Positions 50,624 to 62,134 of a stretch of 64,000 bases of DNA are shown here, one piece after another. Position 1 is the first letter of the stretch. Every line of letters starts with the position of its first letter. The position numbers and the translations under genes are program-made. The stretch spans positions 2,914,001 through 2,978,000 of the forward strand of contig NC_065875.1 of NCBI RefSeq assembly GCF_933775445.1, read 5' to 3'. This DNA is from Argentina anserina. Taxonomy: Eukaryota > Streptophyta > Magnoliopsida > Rosales > Rosaceae. The notes under the pieces are model-generated. The model worked only from the letters and a program-made list of their open reading frames with translations. It ran no database searches and had not been told where the DNA came from.

Positions 50624-50624
50624 C
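50584..50624. repeat. (TA)n microsatellite
   Basis: A run of alternating T and A lies in the intron of the thaumatin pseudogene. It is absent from the intron of the block B gene. Confidence 0.9.
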
Positions 50625-50945
50625 AACTATACAAGATATGCTTGCCTGGAAAACCGATGTTAACCACCAAAAGAAAGACCAACGAAACTGGAGATTTCAT
50701 TGTTGACATCTTTAGATCTAGATGAGAACGATGAAATGATGTACTGATTACCAACACAAGACGAGGTTTTTATAGTACAGAAGATGTATTAGCATTGACC
50801 TTATATGCATGGTACATACACTTGTATTGTGCTTGGCACCTAATTAAGAATCAAAGGACCATAGATATTAATCAGACAAAGGCAGATAAGCTGTACCATA
50901 TTAATAAAAATTAGATCTCCAACCAAGAATTAGGATTCGAAAACA

Positions 50946-51394
50946 GCTTAATTATCTAGTGAATGCATCTGCAGGTACAAACTTCATTCATCTCAACAAC
51001 TTTATCAAACAAAATAAATGAGGTATAGCTGGTGATCGAAAACAACCGAGGCGGGCTGTCGGAAAAAATAATTGAGGGGGAAGACTTCAAAACTGTTGAC
51101 TTCTCAGTCTGCAGGGGTTCGCTTGTAATATCAATTTTAAGACATTTCATCATCCATCCTATCGAATTTTGCATCGCAGTCTTCAGTGTATGGCCAAGGC
51201 TGTTCATTCTTTTGTGCATAAAAATAAAGTTGGTGACTTCATCACTCAAAATGGCAGATCTTTATTAGTGATCGTATGCATGATTGCAGTCTCAATGGAT
51301 CCCTTATTGTTTTTTCATTACATTCATTGATCACAAAAATTGTTGCCATTGTACTCTTAGTTACTTTTTTAGGGTTGTATTCAATTTGCGCTCT
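50946..51394 (+). pseudogene. Junction between duplication blocks, with a CNGC fragment
   Basis: At about 51260-51335 the sequence GTGATCGTATGCATGATTG and following bases align with the S1 region of the CNGC pseudogene at about 37810-37875 (reading VSMDPLLFF). It is followed by loss of frame. The remaining bases are AT-rich and unassigned. Confidence 0.5.
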
Positions 51395-51719
51395 TCAATT
51401 TATGCCCTCTGTTTTATGACAGATCCGTATCCTAGAAATGGACCTTATAGGAACATTCCAACTTTTCTGCTCTTCTGGTGTTCATGCCATTGTTCTCTTA
51501 GTTTACTATTCAATTTGCATAGTTAAGCTAGCTTGAAAAAAATTATGTAGTGAAAATGAAATCAAGTCTTTAGATGATATCTGCAATTCTGCACAAGCCT
51601 TTAAAAAAATTTATACATGAAATAATAGCATATGGAAATTTTGTGAAGATATGGTAAATGGTGCTTTACGTCATACATCTCAGTCTCTCTGAAGGATGCA
51701 GTAATCCAATAAAGAAAAT

Positions 51720-52411
51720 GGTTAATTCCTCCTATGGTACCTAAAGTATGGTTACTTGGACAATTGGTACATGATGTATGAAAACGGACAATTTGGTACA
51801 TGAAGTTCTCATTTGTAAGCCATTTTGGTACCTCTATCAATTTTGATCATATTTTTAGGGTTATTTTTGTCATTCTAGCCCTAAACTCATTAAATTCACA
51901 TTTTTCTTCATTTCTTTCTATAATTGTCTCTCTTTAGAGATAATTAAATTGATATATCTACTCTATTTAGCATCGACTTCGCATATATCGAAAATAATAT
52001 TTTTTCTTAATATACTTATTGTATCCTAATTATTTTCTGCAAAGGAAATAAATTGTCTTTATTCAATTGTAATTTTTTATTAAAATATTTTTTAAAATTA
52101 CTTATAATTAAAATTAATTTAGATTGATAGCTAAATTATGAAAACTTATATACGTAAATCATCACAGATACTAAGTGGATGAGTTATCAAAATTTTAGTG
52201 ATAATTTAGAGGTAATTTGGAGGTATTATGAAAAAATGAAGTAAAGTAGAGATAGGATGACGGAAATAACCCTAAAAATATGCTCAAAATTGACAAAGTA
52301 CCAAAATGGCCTGAATTTGAGAACTTTAGATACCAAATTGTCAGTTTTCATACATTATGTACTAAATTGTCCAAGTAGCCAAACATCAGGTACCATAAGA
52401 AGAATTTACCC
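51720..52411. mobile_element. Mutator-type MITE with about 80-bp inverted repeats
   Basis: The left end (GGTTAATTCCTCCTATGGTA) and the reverse-complemented right end (GGGTAAATTCTTCTTATGGT) align for about 80 bp, through ACTTGGACAATT and GACAATTTGGTA. Perfect 10-bp repeats TAAAGAAAAT flank it (51710-51719 and 52412-52421). The uninterrupted site exists in block A at about 46799. The inside is AT-rich and noncoding. Confidence 0.9.
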
Positions 52412-53052
52412 TAAAGAAAATCATTATGCGTAGCCATAAGTGGCTTGACTGATCACCGTAATGATGAGAAATGGTGAGCCAAGTAAACGAGTAAACAGTT
52501 TAAGAACATTTTGTTTTTATAATGAGAACTGAAATTGAATCTAAGTGAACGAAAAAAGAGTCGAAATGAACATTTTAGTTAGACGAACATGTCACTTGAT
52601 GTGAACTACACTATAAAACAGGATTAGTTCTTGTCGTTGGTGATGAATGTTCTGAGGTCACTCAAACAGGGAAGAAACTTCTTTTTTTTTTAGCAAGAAC
52701 AGGGAAGAAAACTTTAACAGCTCACTAAATATACAGCATTTTGCCAATGTTTTGTTCTTGTGGTTAGTGGTTACCACTTGCAGCTAAGTTACATGAACTC
52801 ACATTATGAGAAGTGCATCATATTACGCAAACAATGGATCTGTTGTCACTCTAGCCTTAGGGAGGGCATAGTCCGAGGGATCTGCAATTATCAATCAAGT
52901 AAAACTAGTGACTAAGAAACGAAACGAAACTAAGAACGCTGAGATTGGCATTGAATACCTGGCGATATTCAACCCTTTTATTCTATCCGGCGAACACGAA
53001 CTACAAGTACGTATAATGTTCTCTTCACTCATACGTCATACATTTCTACTGC

Positions 53053-53983
53053 TCAAGGGCAAAAGGTAACCAAATAATTAGGTCCACCGTTACATGTGAA
53101 AATGCTAGTTTTATCATCATAAGCATAACTATAAGCCTGGGGGCACTGGCTCTTGAAGATCTTCGAATAGTCTGTCGGAGGGCATGTCTCTGGAGTACCA
53201 TGGTCGCCGGTGCAACAATACTGAGGCTGATTGAAAACCAAGCACGCACTTTTGCAAGCAATCACGCCGCCATCTGGACCCTTAACAGCCAACTCCGCCG
53301 GACAAACTGAATTGACATTGCTGGCACAACTGGTGGCGCTGCATCCGCCGGAACCACCTTGGGGGACAAGTTGAACGGGCACGTTGAAGCCATCCACGAG
53401 GCTAACATCATAGAAGTCTTGGCCGCCGTTTGTTGCTAGGGTTAGTTCCACCAGTGAAGCTGGTGGAATCGCACCGGCGCCGTTGCATGCGACTTGGCCT
53501 GAGGCGCAGTCTGCGGTGGCGCAGGTGAACTTTCCTGACGCGTCTGTAGAGCACTGAGTACGACCCCAGAAGCGGCCGGACCATGGGGCAGGGACGTCTA
53601 GTGTTGAGGAGGCACCGGAGGCTAACTCGAACCCGGTGGAGGATAGTTGTGCATGGCCACCGCCGGATAGAGTTCCGGGCCAAACTGTGAAGGGGCAGTT
53701 GTTCTTGAACGTGAACGTAGCTGACTGAGCTCCTGCATGTCATGCAACATGTATATAAGTCCTATTAAACTCAATGATACCAGATAGATGAATATAAGCA
53801 TCAGAAACATAATAATCAAAGGTCCCAATAATTTGTGGAGATTCAAGTGAAAACGAAGAATCATTTTGAAATATATTTAGCTATATAACAATCTATACAA
53901 CTAGACAAGATATGCTTGCCTGGAAAACCGATAGTTACCACCAAAAGAAAGACCAACGAAACTTGAGATTTCATTGTTGACAT
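53053..53983 (-). CDS. Thaumatin-like protein (PR-5 family)
   Basis: Two exons, 53983-53920 and 53732-53053, encode 247 residues. Exon 1 is a signal peptide ([13 protein letters not shown]), probably cleaved after AQS, so the protein is secreted. The mature part has 16 cysteines, the number of the large thaumatin-like class and expected to form eight disulfides. It carries the family signature [10 protein letters not shown] with the expected spacing to the next cysteine. The acidic-cleft REDDD residues can all be placed: Arg in WGRTQC, Glu in LVELT, Asp in FYDVS, Asp in VDGFN, Asp in PPTDYSK. Such proteins act in the apoplast in defence against fungi or during development; which applies is unknown. 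The intron (53733-53919) begins with GC, not GT (CCAG/GCAAGC). The gene is the intact partner of the pseudogene in block A. Confidence 0.93.
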
Positions 53984-54040
53984 CTTTAGATCTAGATGAG
54001 AACGATGTAATGACGTACTGATTACTAACACAAGAGGTGG

Positions 54041-54050
54041 TTTTTATAGT
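54041..54050 (-). promoter_or_regulatory. TATA box of the thaumatin-like gene
   Basis: On the minus strand it reads ACTATAAAAA, about 60 bp before the ATG, giving a leader of roughly 30 nt. The same box is kept ahead of the block A pseudogene. Confidence 0.6.
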
Positions 54051-54786
54051 ACAGAAGATGTATTAGCATTCAAGTTATATGGTATATACACTTGTATGGT
54101 GCGTAGCACCTAAGAGGCAGAATAGGAAGAAATTAATCAGACAAATCCAGATAAGCTGTATCATATTAATAAAAATTAGATCCTCAACCAAGAATTAGAA
54201 TTCGAAAATGTTGGATATGGATTCTCTAATTCATTAGCTTCTAAATAAAATATTGGTCATTGTGGTAGCTAGGTACAGAACGGAATGGAAGTTTTTATTG
54301 TGACAAATGTATTCAATGTATGAAATTATTGTGCATAGAATTTCATTCAATAAATGCACTGAATGCCATGAGATTCTATATGCCCAAAAGATATAAAAAA
54401 AAGAAGAAGAAGAAGGGTTGGAACTTGGAAGATCAAAACTTTCATCTCTCAGCTTCTTTTCTTCTTTCCTATGTCATTTTCTTCTTCTTTTTTCTTAATT
54501 GTATGGTTCTCATGCTTGAGTACTGGATAGTGGATAGCCATAGAAGGGTTTGGTAAGTGGCGTTGGTGTTGTTAAGGACGCAATGAATTTAGTTGATATG
54601 AACCACACTATATCAATAATGTGACCCTGATAGTTTTCTGTATACCCAACATAAAACCTGAAGATGGTGGATGATTATACTGAGTTTGATTGATGCAAAA
54701 TTAATGACTTTCTCATGAAGCTCATACAAACAATGAAGGGTACGTGAGTAAGGAACACTCATACAGGCACTAACATCAAAGGGAAA

Positions 54787-57639
54787 TGTAACGACCCCAA
54801 AATTTCGAGCATAAAAACTCAAAATTTTAAAGTCGTTAAACACCAAACAATCTCAATGAAATCGAAATCATTTAAAATGCATAGCGGATCATTACTGAGT
54901 TCTCAATACAACTCAGAAAACCAATTATTACAACCCAAATTTATAATTCAACATTTCATAAGATGAAAATGTAATAATCCTCACAATCTCTCATAAAACT
55001 CACAATAAATCCACACCAATTCTCACACTCAAATCCACGCTAGAAACCTCACCACAAGTAGGATACGAACGACTTCGAGTCTCCGGAGTCGTCACTCGAT
55101 CTCTACTAATCAACACCTGCGGAATTATCCCCTACACCATCGAATTGGTGCACCGGGATTGTAAACACAAACCCGGTAAGCTTATAGCTCGTATGAGTAA
55201 AATGAAAATATAATTCGCATATCAATATATACGACAATCACAAACCAACAAATATAAATGCTCTCATGAGTCAATGGACAGCCCATCTGGTTGTCCCAAA
55301 AATAATATATGAAATGGAAGTGCTCATGAGAAATCGGGCAACCCTTATGTTACCCAAAAATATTTATAATACGGGTACTAATGAACGCTGGTACCCATCT
55401 GTTACCCCTCACGTAGTACACCGCTCATATTGGATAGCCACCCGCTACCCAACATCCAAAATAATCTGAGTACCCATGAGCAGATAACCACCCGTTACCT
55501 CACATGCAGTACTAAGACAGACAGACTAGAGCTCTAACTGTATCGTAACTTTCGCCCGGCCAAAGGCTAGGTTCCGACTTGCCAAACACGTACAATAATC
55601 TCACATCATATTGTACCAAAAATCAAGTCCGCAGACAAATCACATTTTAACAATCTCCATGTTAAAATCACGTACAATAATCACACATCATATTGTACTA
55701 AAAATCACATGCTCGATAAAATCTTGTCATCAAAATGACATCATCACAATAAAATCATAACAGTATATTATATAGCAAACTATATATATATATGTACTTA
55801 TTACCATTTATACAATATATATGTAATTCACTATATCGTATACATGTCGTAATTCAATATTAAAAACTCTTGTAAAATCTTGAATCTCCGCAAGGGTAGA
55901 TTCGTAAATATGTGAGATTTTACTCACCTTATCGACTAGAGTGTAATTCCACAATTTTCGAAGATAATTCTTTTCCTTGATTTATCGATCACCTTTAAAA
56001 GATAAGAAAAGAATTTAGAAACATTTCGTAAACCTTTAAATGCCGAAACAGTAATAATCGGTTACTGTTCATCAATTTTCGGTTTTACGAATTTACTGTT
56101 CACTGTTCACGTAATTACTATTTGTGTATTACTGTACAAATACACATCCAATACGTATCTCTGTACGAGTACATACTGTTTACGTATTTATGTACGTATA
56201 AAATACTATTCAAATGTACGTACTGTCTCAGTAAATAAAAATTACCGAATTATCCTTCCAAAATTACTTTTTACCTTTACTACAAGTAATTTATATTTAT
56301 AGTTACCGTACGTAAATAAAATTTATATTTACATTTACCGTACGTAACTAAATTACAAAATTACCCTTCCGGAAATACTGTTCACTGTTCACTGTTCACG
56401 TAAATACTATTTGTGTATTACTGTACAAATACACATCCAATACGTATCTCTGTACGAGTACATACTGTTTACGTATTTCTATACGTATAAATACTATTCA
56501 AATGTACGTATTGTCTCAGTAAATAAAAATTACCAAATTACCCTTCTAAAATTATTTTTTACCTTTACTACAAGTAATTTATATTTATAGTTACCGTACA
56601 TAAATAAAATTTAGATTTACCGTACGTAAATAAAATTTACATTTACATTTACATTTACCGTACGTAAATAAATTACAAAATTACCCTTCCGAAAACACTG
56701 TTCACGCCGCCGCACGTGGCGGCGCGTGCGGTACACGCGCCACCTCCGGCAGGCCACGCGTGGGGCCCATGCGCCGACACCCCCAACGGTGCGTATCACG
56801 CCACCGCCACCCCATTTCTCTCATTTTCTTCCTCCTCTTCCTCCCCACGGGCTCACGCCGCCCCTAGACCCTCCCACGCCCTCACACGCGCCTCCTAAGG
56901 CGGCGGTACCTCCCCATCATCTCCAACCTCCGATCTCCACCAAAACATCACAAATCCACACAATAATTCAACAACAACATCACAACAACCAACCTAGGCT
57001 ATCCTCACCTCGATTTGAGCTCGAAAACCACCGGAGACGAGGTTAGGTGCGGCGGTGAGAAAAGCAGAAACTTGGAGATGTTGGTGGAGCTCCGGCGTGG
57101 TGCGAGAGGGTGCGTGCTCCTTGGGGTTGCCTGCGGGGGGTGGTGCGGTGCCTCCTAGGCCGGCGGTGAGGACCACGTCTCCCTGAGATGGGAGATCGAT
57201 GGTGAAGCCGAGAGGGAAGAGGAAGAATCGGGTGAGAGGGAGAGAAAGGAGGCGCCGGGTGAATGAAGGAAGTGGGTTTCTGAAAATGGAAACCCTACTT
57301 CACAAAGTTTCATTTTATACCCCCCTCTAAAATCGGAAACTAATTTCCGTCATTAATAACTTTTACGTACGACGTTCGATTCGAACGCGTCACATACTCA
57401 CGAACTCGTATCAACGAGCTCTACAACTTTCGTGAAGAAAGTTTTCGCAACCGAGCGACGGAATAAAAGTCGATAAATTCGTTCGGAACCGTAACGTTTT
57501 TCTAATTAAACATTCTTAGAACGTTCCCGTTTCTCGTTTCATAACGTCGCAACCACTCACACTCATTCTAATTAAATTTCACAATTTTATGGAATTCAAA
57601 TCAAACTCAAATATTGTTTGAAAAATTAGGGTTATTACA
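54787..57639 (-). mobile_element. Long solo LTR, copy 3
   Basis: The 2853-bp segment runs from TGTAACGACCCC to GGGTTATTACA on the plus strand and is flanked by perfect GGAAA repeats (54782-54786 and 57640-57644). A TATA box (GTATAAAATG on the minus strand, about 57311-57320) orients it to the minus strand. The segment just downstream of the TATA is GC-rich (56700-57200) and holds only low-complexity frames. No primer site or polypurine tract adjoins it, so it is a solo LTR. Confidence 0.85.
56100..56700. repeat. About 290-320-bp tandem duplication inside LTR copy 3
   Basis: Two units share ACTATTTGTGTATTACTGTA, TCTGTACGAGTACATACTG and AAATTACCCTTCC in the same order, beginning at about 56100 and 56390. 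The second is longer because TTTACA/TTACCGTACGTAAATAAA sub-repeats are added. Confidence 0.85.
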
Positions 57640-58118
57640 GGAAAGGCAAAGATTTTATTCATACGACAAAAATTTACAACATTTCGGATTTGCCTCATCA
57701 CTAGAGCATGAGGTTGTACAATATATATGTCAGTGTGAGTCATATAATGTAAGTTAGGGATGTACATCATGTAATTAATACTTACATTTTCTGCATATGG
57801 TAGTATGTATGATTGTAGTACAATGTATTCACTATATATAACCTCTAGTGTGAAATGAATAGATATCAGAAAAATTCATTCACCAAATTGTGTCATATTT
57901 GATGTCGTGGGCCCAAGTTGGGTGTCACTTTGTCATAGGCCCAAGTTGAGTGTCATTATCATGATATCGGAGGGTTTCCAATTGGATAGTCACCAAGTGT
58001 CGTTGATTATTGGACCTTGATTTATTTTGTCCCATTGTGTGGGATATTAATCTGTCACGTGCAGACCGAAAAATTAAGTTGCACGTAGAGAGGCGTGTTG
58101 GAGAGGAAAAATCCAACA

Positions 58119-58793
58119 TCTAAGAAGTAACAAATTAAATAAAACTTATAAGTGGGTGAATAATACCTAATTGCACCTGTGAGGTGACTAAGTTGAGACA
58201 ATATCGATACAGTTGGTCAACAAGCCATGCTTGTCGCTGTTTAACAATCTACATGAACAGCCTCAAAAACAAGTGATGTGCCTTCCATATGACAATATAC
58301 AACTAAGAATCTGCATAAACATAGCCAAGCAGCATCAGACCTATAGGCAAATATAAGGAGTTTATTGATAACAGGAAACGGAAAAAAGCACTATATCAAC
58401 ATGAGCTGAAGCTGCACATCATCTTCGTAGCAGCCTGCATACCATGTGATGTAATTTCCATGCAACAACATACAGTACTATATTTTGATAGGGTAGTGCT
58501 TGGAGCTTATGCTAAAAGTGGAAATATAAAATCTTCAACACCCGAGCTCAGCATGAGGCTGTATTATTATCATCTTCAATCTGCAGGTTTGAGACCCTCA
58601 TCTGTCCATGCAAAAGTAAACACTGTTAAGCATAATCGAATTTGTTTAAAAAAAAAAAGCATAATCAAATTAAAGGATCATAAATGGAGGTCACCAAAAT
58701 GACTTTTTTTATACGGCTTGTAAAAAAATGAAAGGAACTGATCAAGTGAACAACTGAACATAAAGTGTGGGAGACCTGCTTTACAGCATGAGG
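58119..58793. other. Region downstream of the cyanase gene
   Basis: It probably includes the cyanase 3' UTR on its right side. Short frames here are not supported. No repeat borders were found. Confidence 0.35.
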
Positions 58794-61084
58794 CTATCCT
58801 AAATTCAACCTGGAAACCATGTGCTCCGATTTCTGCATTTCAATAGGAATTGGGATTGTTAGAACAAATAAAGCACAGAAAGGCAGCTGCATTCAAAAAC
58901 ATGAGCTTCCCTATATTCAATTCAGCCTTGGCCCATGTACAAAGCCAAAATAAAAAAAAAATAAAAAAAATCATCTTCTGCATATATGGAATATCAACTT
59001 AATCTGACAAACTTGTGCAAAAATAATTTCATTATGATTTCTGTTACCAACATACATGAAGACATTAACTCATGATTACAGTTCAGCATCATGAATCACG
59101 AAGAACATACAATCGTAGTTTAGTCTTTGCTTATTAAACGGTGCTAGTGCTACAGAACATCAACATGTACTATTGATTTTACGTCTAATTTTAAATTTTA
59201 ATTTCCAGAAATAAATTACTGAAAAAAAAAACACATACTAGGAATGCAACTAACCTGCTCAGTATGAGGCAAATATTTCCCATCAAATGTCAGAACTACA
59301 CGATCCTTACCATCCACACCTTTAACTTTGTCAACTGAGCAGTAGAAATCAATAGCTGACATACTACAGATGAAAAACGAATCAATGAAGTTAGTAGAGA
59401 AAAAAATGTGTGAAATAAATTAACCAAGTACAGCAATCGAACCATGAGTTGTATTGGGTCACTCACCTTAACTGCCAATAAAGTGGTGCTCAATATTAAG
59501 AGTTTTGGTTCAACGAAATGTTTGCTATATGATTCCAATTCTTTAGTGCTAGAATCGCTAGATATATAACTTTAAAAAAAAACACAATCTATCATGATTT
59601 TGGAAATTTTGAAAAAGATACGTCATGAAACAAGGCACACAAAAAAATTCAGAAGCGTAGCACCAGAGAACCTACTCTCATTGCATTAGTCGTAGCATGA
59701 GACATTTGGTTTGGGGAAAAAAAAATTACCGTTTAAGTGTTCCCAGAATAGGTGGGTATTATATGCATTCAAGAAAATTAAGTCCTACTTGGTTCAAAGA
59801 AAAGGATGGTCAGCTACTCGATTATCCCATCATTAATCACTGGTTCAAACCCCTCAATATGTTCAAAGTAAAAAACTAAATTACAAAAATGAACAGATCA
59901 TTTGGGAGAGAAAAAAGGATATGCAGACAGAACTGGTATCCAGGGAAAGCTCCACATGAAATGTTAATTAGTTTAACAGAGGTAAACCAATCTAACATGG
60001 AAATTACAAGTCTCCTAGCAAAATGAATACAATTTGTCTTCAACAATCAGTTATTAACTTCAGATATTACGCCTAATCTCAAGAAAGATAATCAATCAGT
60101 TTGTTGTTAACCTGCAGCAATTTGCAATAAATCAAAGCACTGACAAAAAAGTTGAACTTACATTCCATCACCATATTCCTCATTGATAATCTCCTTGATG
60201 CTTTCACCAAAATGCATAACTGCTTCGTTCAACCTAAAGCATCGAAGAATCATCAATTTAAAGGCAACCAGAGTACTTCTACACATTCTGATTTGAGAAT
60301 ATCAGAATTTGTAAGACAGAGAGAAGAAATAAAAAGAGCAGGTATGACTATAACATGGATGAAGCAAAAATTTCCATACACTCTGCACTATCTGTAATCA
60401 TTACTTTTCTGTAAAATCTATTTGGCTATCACTACACTTCCAAATCCTTTTGTTGAGGTGGTCTATCTCTACATTTTCTAACGGATTGTTTGATGAAATG
60501 ATAAACGACAGTTACTTTCATAAATTTCAACAGAGCTATAATTGGATGGACTAAACTCAAATTGTGCCTAAACGAAAAGTATAATCCCGCTGTAATCATA
60601 TCCCACTTTGGCTCCAATAAAACAAGGCTCTCTCCCATATAAAGAATAACATAGCTTATAAACAACCCAACAGTATCAGTATGGTTTCTATATATATGTG
60701 AACCTGCCCGAGATTATTATCAGAACTAGAAATTGATATATTTGAAAAACAGACACAACCCAATATATATTTTGAACTCAAAACCATGAAAGAACAAAAC
60801 TTTAGAGGTTTCCACCTGTAAATAGTGGGATCCTGAATCAACTGGGGATCATAGGACCTTAAGGGCGGACTCATCATCTCAACAATCAGGTCCTCGGCCA
60901 GGTCAGGAAGGGCAGCCCTCAACTTGGGGGCAGTTTCAGCTTTGAGCTGAGCTTGGCGTCTCAGAAGCTGGGCAACATAGACGTTGGTTAGGCCTGTCTC
61001 CTTGGCTATCTGACCGTAAGACTTGCCAGAATTTCGTTTCACACACTGAAGCTGGTGGGTTATTCTTGCTTTGTTCTCTGCCAT
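58794..61084 (-). CDS. CYN: Cyanate hydratase (cyanase)
   Basis: Four exons on the minus strand, 61084-60816, 60233-60162, 59363-59255 and 58832-58794, join in frame to 162 residues. Cyanase converts cyanate and bicarbonate to ammonia and carbon dioxide. The N-terminal part is the helix-turn-helix-like bundle ([31 protein letters not shown]). The catalytic part begins PPLRSYDP, then [16 protein letters not shown] across the first splice. Arg and Glu of YRLNE and Ser of [13 protein letters not shown] correspond to the Arg-Glu-Ser catalytic set of the bacterial enzyme. The short last exon encodes [12 protein letters not shown], slightly diverged from the usual C-terminus but at the right place. 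The enzyme acts as a decamer of dimers; all visible key residues are present. A TATA box lies close upstream. Confidence 0.93.
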
Positions 61085-61122
61085 TGTTTTTGATCGACTC
61101 CCTGTTCTGCTTTGTGTGTCTC

Positions 61123-61135
61123 CCTATTTTATACA
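61123..61135 (-). promoter_or_regulatory. TATA box of the cyanase gene
   Basis: On the minus strand the sequence is GTGTATAAAATAGGG. Transcription would start about 30 bp on, near 61100, leaving an unusually short leader of some 15-20 nt before the ATG at 61084. Confidence 0.55.
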
Positions 61136-61235
61136 CTTGTAAAATTTGCGTCACTCTCAGAGTGGGGAGGGGTGGGTTAGGAAGAAAAGGCCCAATTGGG
61201 TTGGATTTTGTTAGACAAGCTTTGTTTTATGCGAT

Positions 61236-62128
61236 GTTCAAAATCTCTCAATATATTCGATATATTCTTCAATATCTCATTTTAAAAAAAAAATTATATT
61301 TTAGTGATAGATATTATATTTTTTCTCGTATCTACGATATTTTTCTGATAACATAAATATCTCTAATATTTTTTTGATATTTACGATATATCCGATATAT
61401 CTTTACTTTGAAGAAATATCTAAAAAATTTCACTTAAAAAAATTATCTCAACTTGAGGATGTTTCGGATTCTCGAAAATGAATTTTTGATTAATTAATCA
61501 CCTTGAGCCTCAAGGTATATAAAAAAAAGACTATAAGGTAGTTTATCAATCAGTTAAATTTTAATTTTTCGTAAATGATATCGGGATGAGGAGTGAAATT
61601 TCAAGTCTTAACTCTTAAGAGTCAAGTTATATCAGTAACAAGTGATCTCGCTGACCTTCAGGGAATCCAAAATAAATGATCACACAATAGTCTCATTAAA
61701 GCCATAAGAGGATATCCAGAATTCCATGAAGTTAACTATCAATATGGTTATCTTATTTAGGATTATGTTCAGTTTTAGAGAAGTATATGATCAATCATCG
61801 AGTTAGATTCATTTTTATTATTTCCTTATTGGAGAAATTGTCGGCAGCTCGAAATAGATATATGACTATTATATTAACCATTACAATTCGTATTATATGG
61901 CTTTAATGTCTTGGGCAAAGTATTTTAGTTTTGTTAACCAACGTGCGTCTTTTTAAGCACTGAGAGTATTTTTTGGTACTAGATAAAGTTAATAATTGTA
62001 TATGTTTGTATATAATTCAATAATAAATAAATAATTTTGGAATATGAACAATATATTTTTTCCAATATCCCCGATATATCTGATATTTTTTTTAAAACAA
62101 TATATCTACCGATACTGATATTTTGAAC
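61236..62128. mobile_element. AT-rich element full of GATATATC-type motifs
   Basis: The left end GTTCAAAATCTCTCAATAT and the reverse-complemented right end GTTCAAAATATCAGTATCGG share terminal sequence. Inside, GATATATC, CGATATTT and similar palindromic words recur near both ends. No target duplication was confirmed. It has no coding capacity. Confidence 0.4.
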
Positions 62129-62134
62129 CTAGGT

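Larger units (their letters stand above)
47808..50709 (-). pseudogene. Thaumatin-like protein pseudogene, block A
   Basis: Exon 1 (50646-50709) is intact, with the same 64-nt length and GC donor as the block B gene. Exon 2 starts at 50422 but loses one base early (…NNCPL then frame shift, at about 50385) and stops matching near 50328. The last codons of exon 2 (…NYLVTFCP) reappear at 47808-47839. The roughly 590 bp between is missing, and a long LTR occupies the place. The promoter TATA box (TTTTTATAGT, about 50769-50778 on the plus strand) survives. It would encode at most the signal peptide and a short junk tail. Confidence 0.85.
46485..50945. repeat. Tandem segmental duplication, block A
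   Basis: This block and block B (about 51395-54208) align along most of their length outside insertions. Both carry, in the same order, the stretch near CCAACTTTTCTGCTCTTCTG, an AAGAACATTTT region, the downstream flank of a thaumatin gene, the gene, its TATA box and the upstream flank AATAAAAATTAGATC. Block A contains the broken gene and the long LTR. Confidence 0.75.
51395..54208. repeat. Tandem segmental duplication, block B
   Basis: Counterpart of block A. It carries the intact thaumatin-like gene and a 692-bp Mutator-type MITE that block A lacks, so the MITE arrived after the duplication. Confidence 0.75.
54648..58118 (-). mobile_element. Copia-like LTR remnant split by long LTR copy 3
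   Basis: On the minus strand, sequence from 58118 starts TGTTGGATTTTTCC and runs to 57640. It carries a TATA-like GTTATATATAG near 57835. After the inserted copy 3 it resumes at 54786 and runs to about 54648, ending in CACCATCTTCAGG followed by TTGGGTATACAGAA, which resembles a degenerate primer-binding site for initiator tRNA-Met. This is the layout of a Copia 5' LTR. The outer borders are less certain than the nesting. Confidence 0.45.

Noticed and set aside
56726..57046. Proline- and histidine-rich protein
   Set aside because: Low-complexity frame in the GC-rich part of a solo LTR; not conserved in the other copies.
58794..61084. Recent bacterial transfer of cyanase
   Set aside because: The gene has three introns, a plant-like N-terminus and plant-like base composition; cyanase is a normal plant gene.
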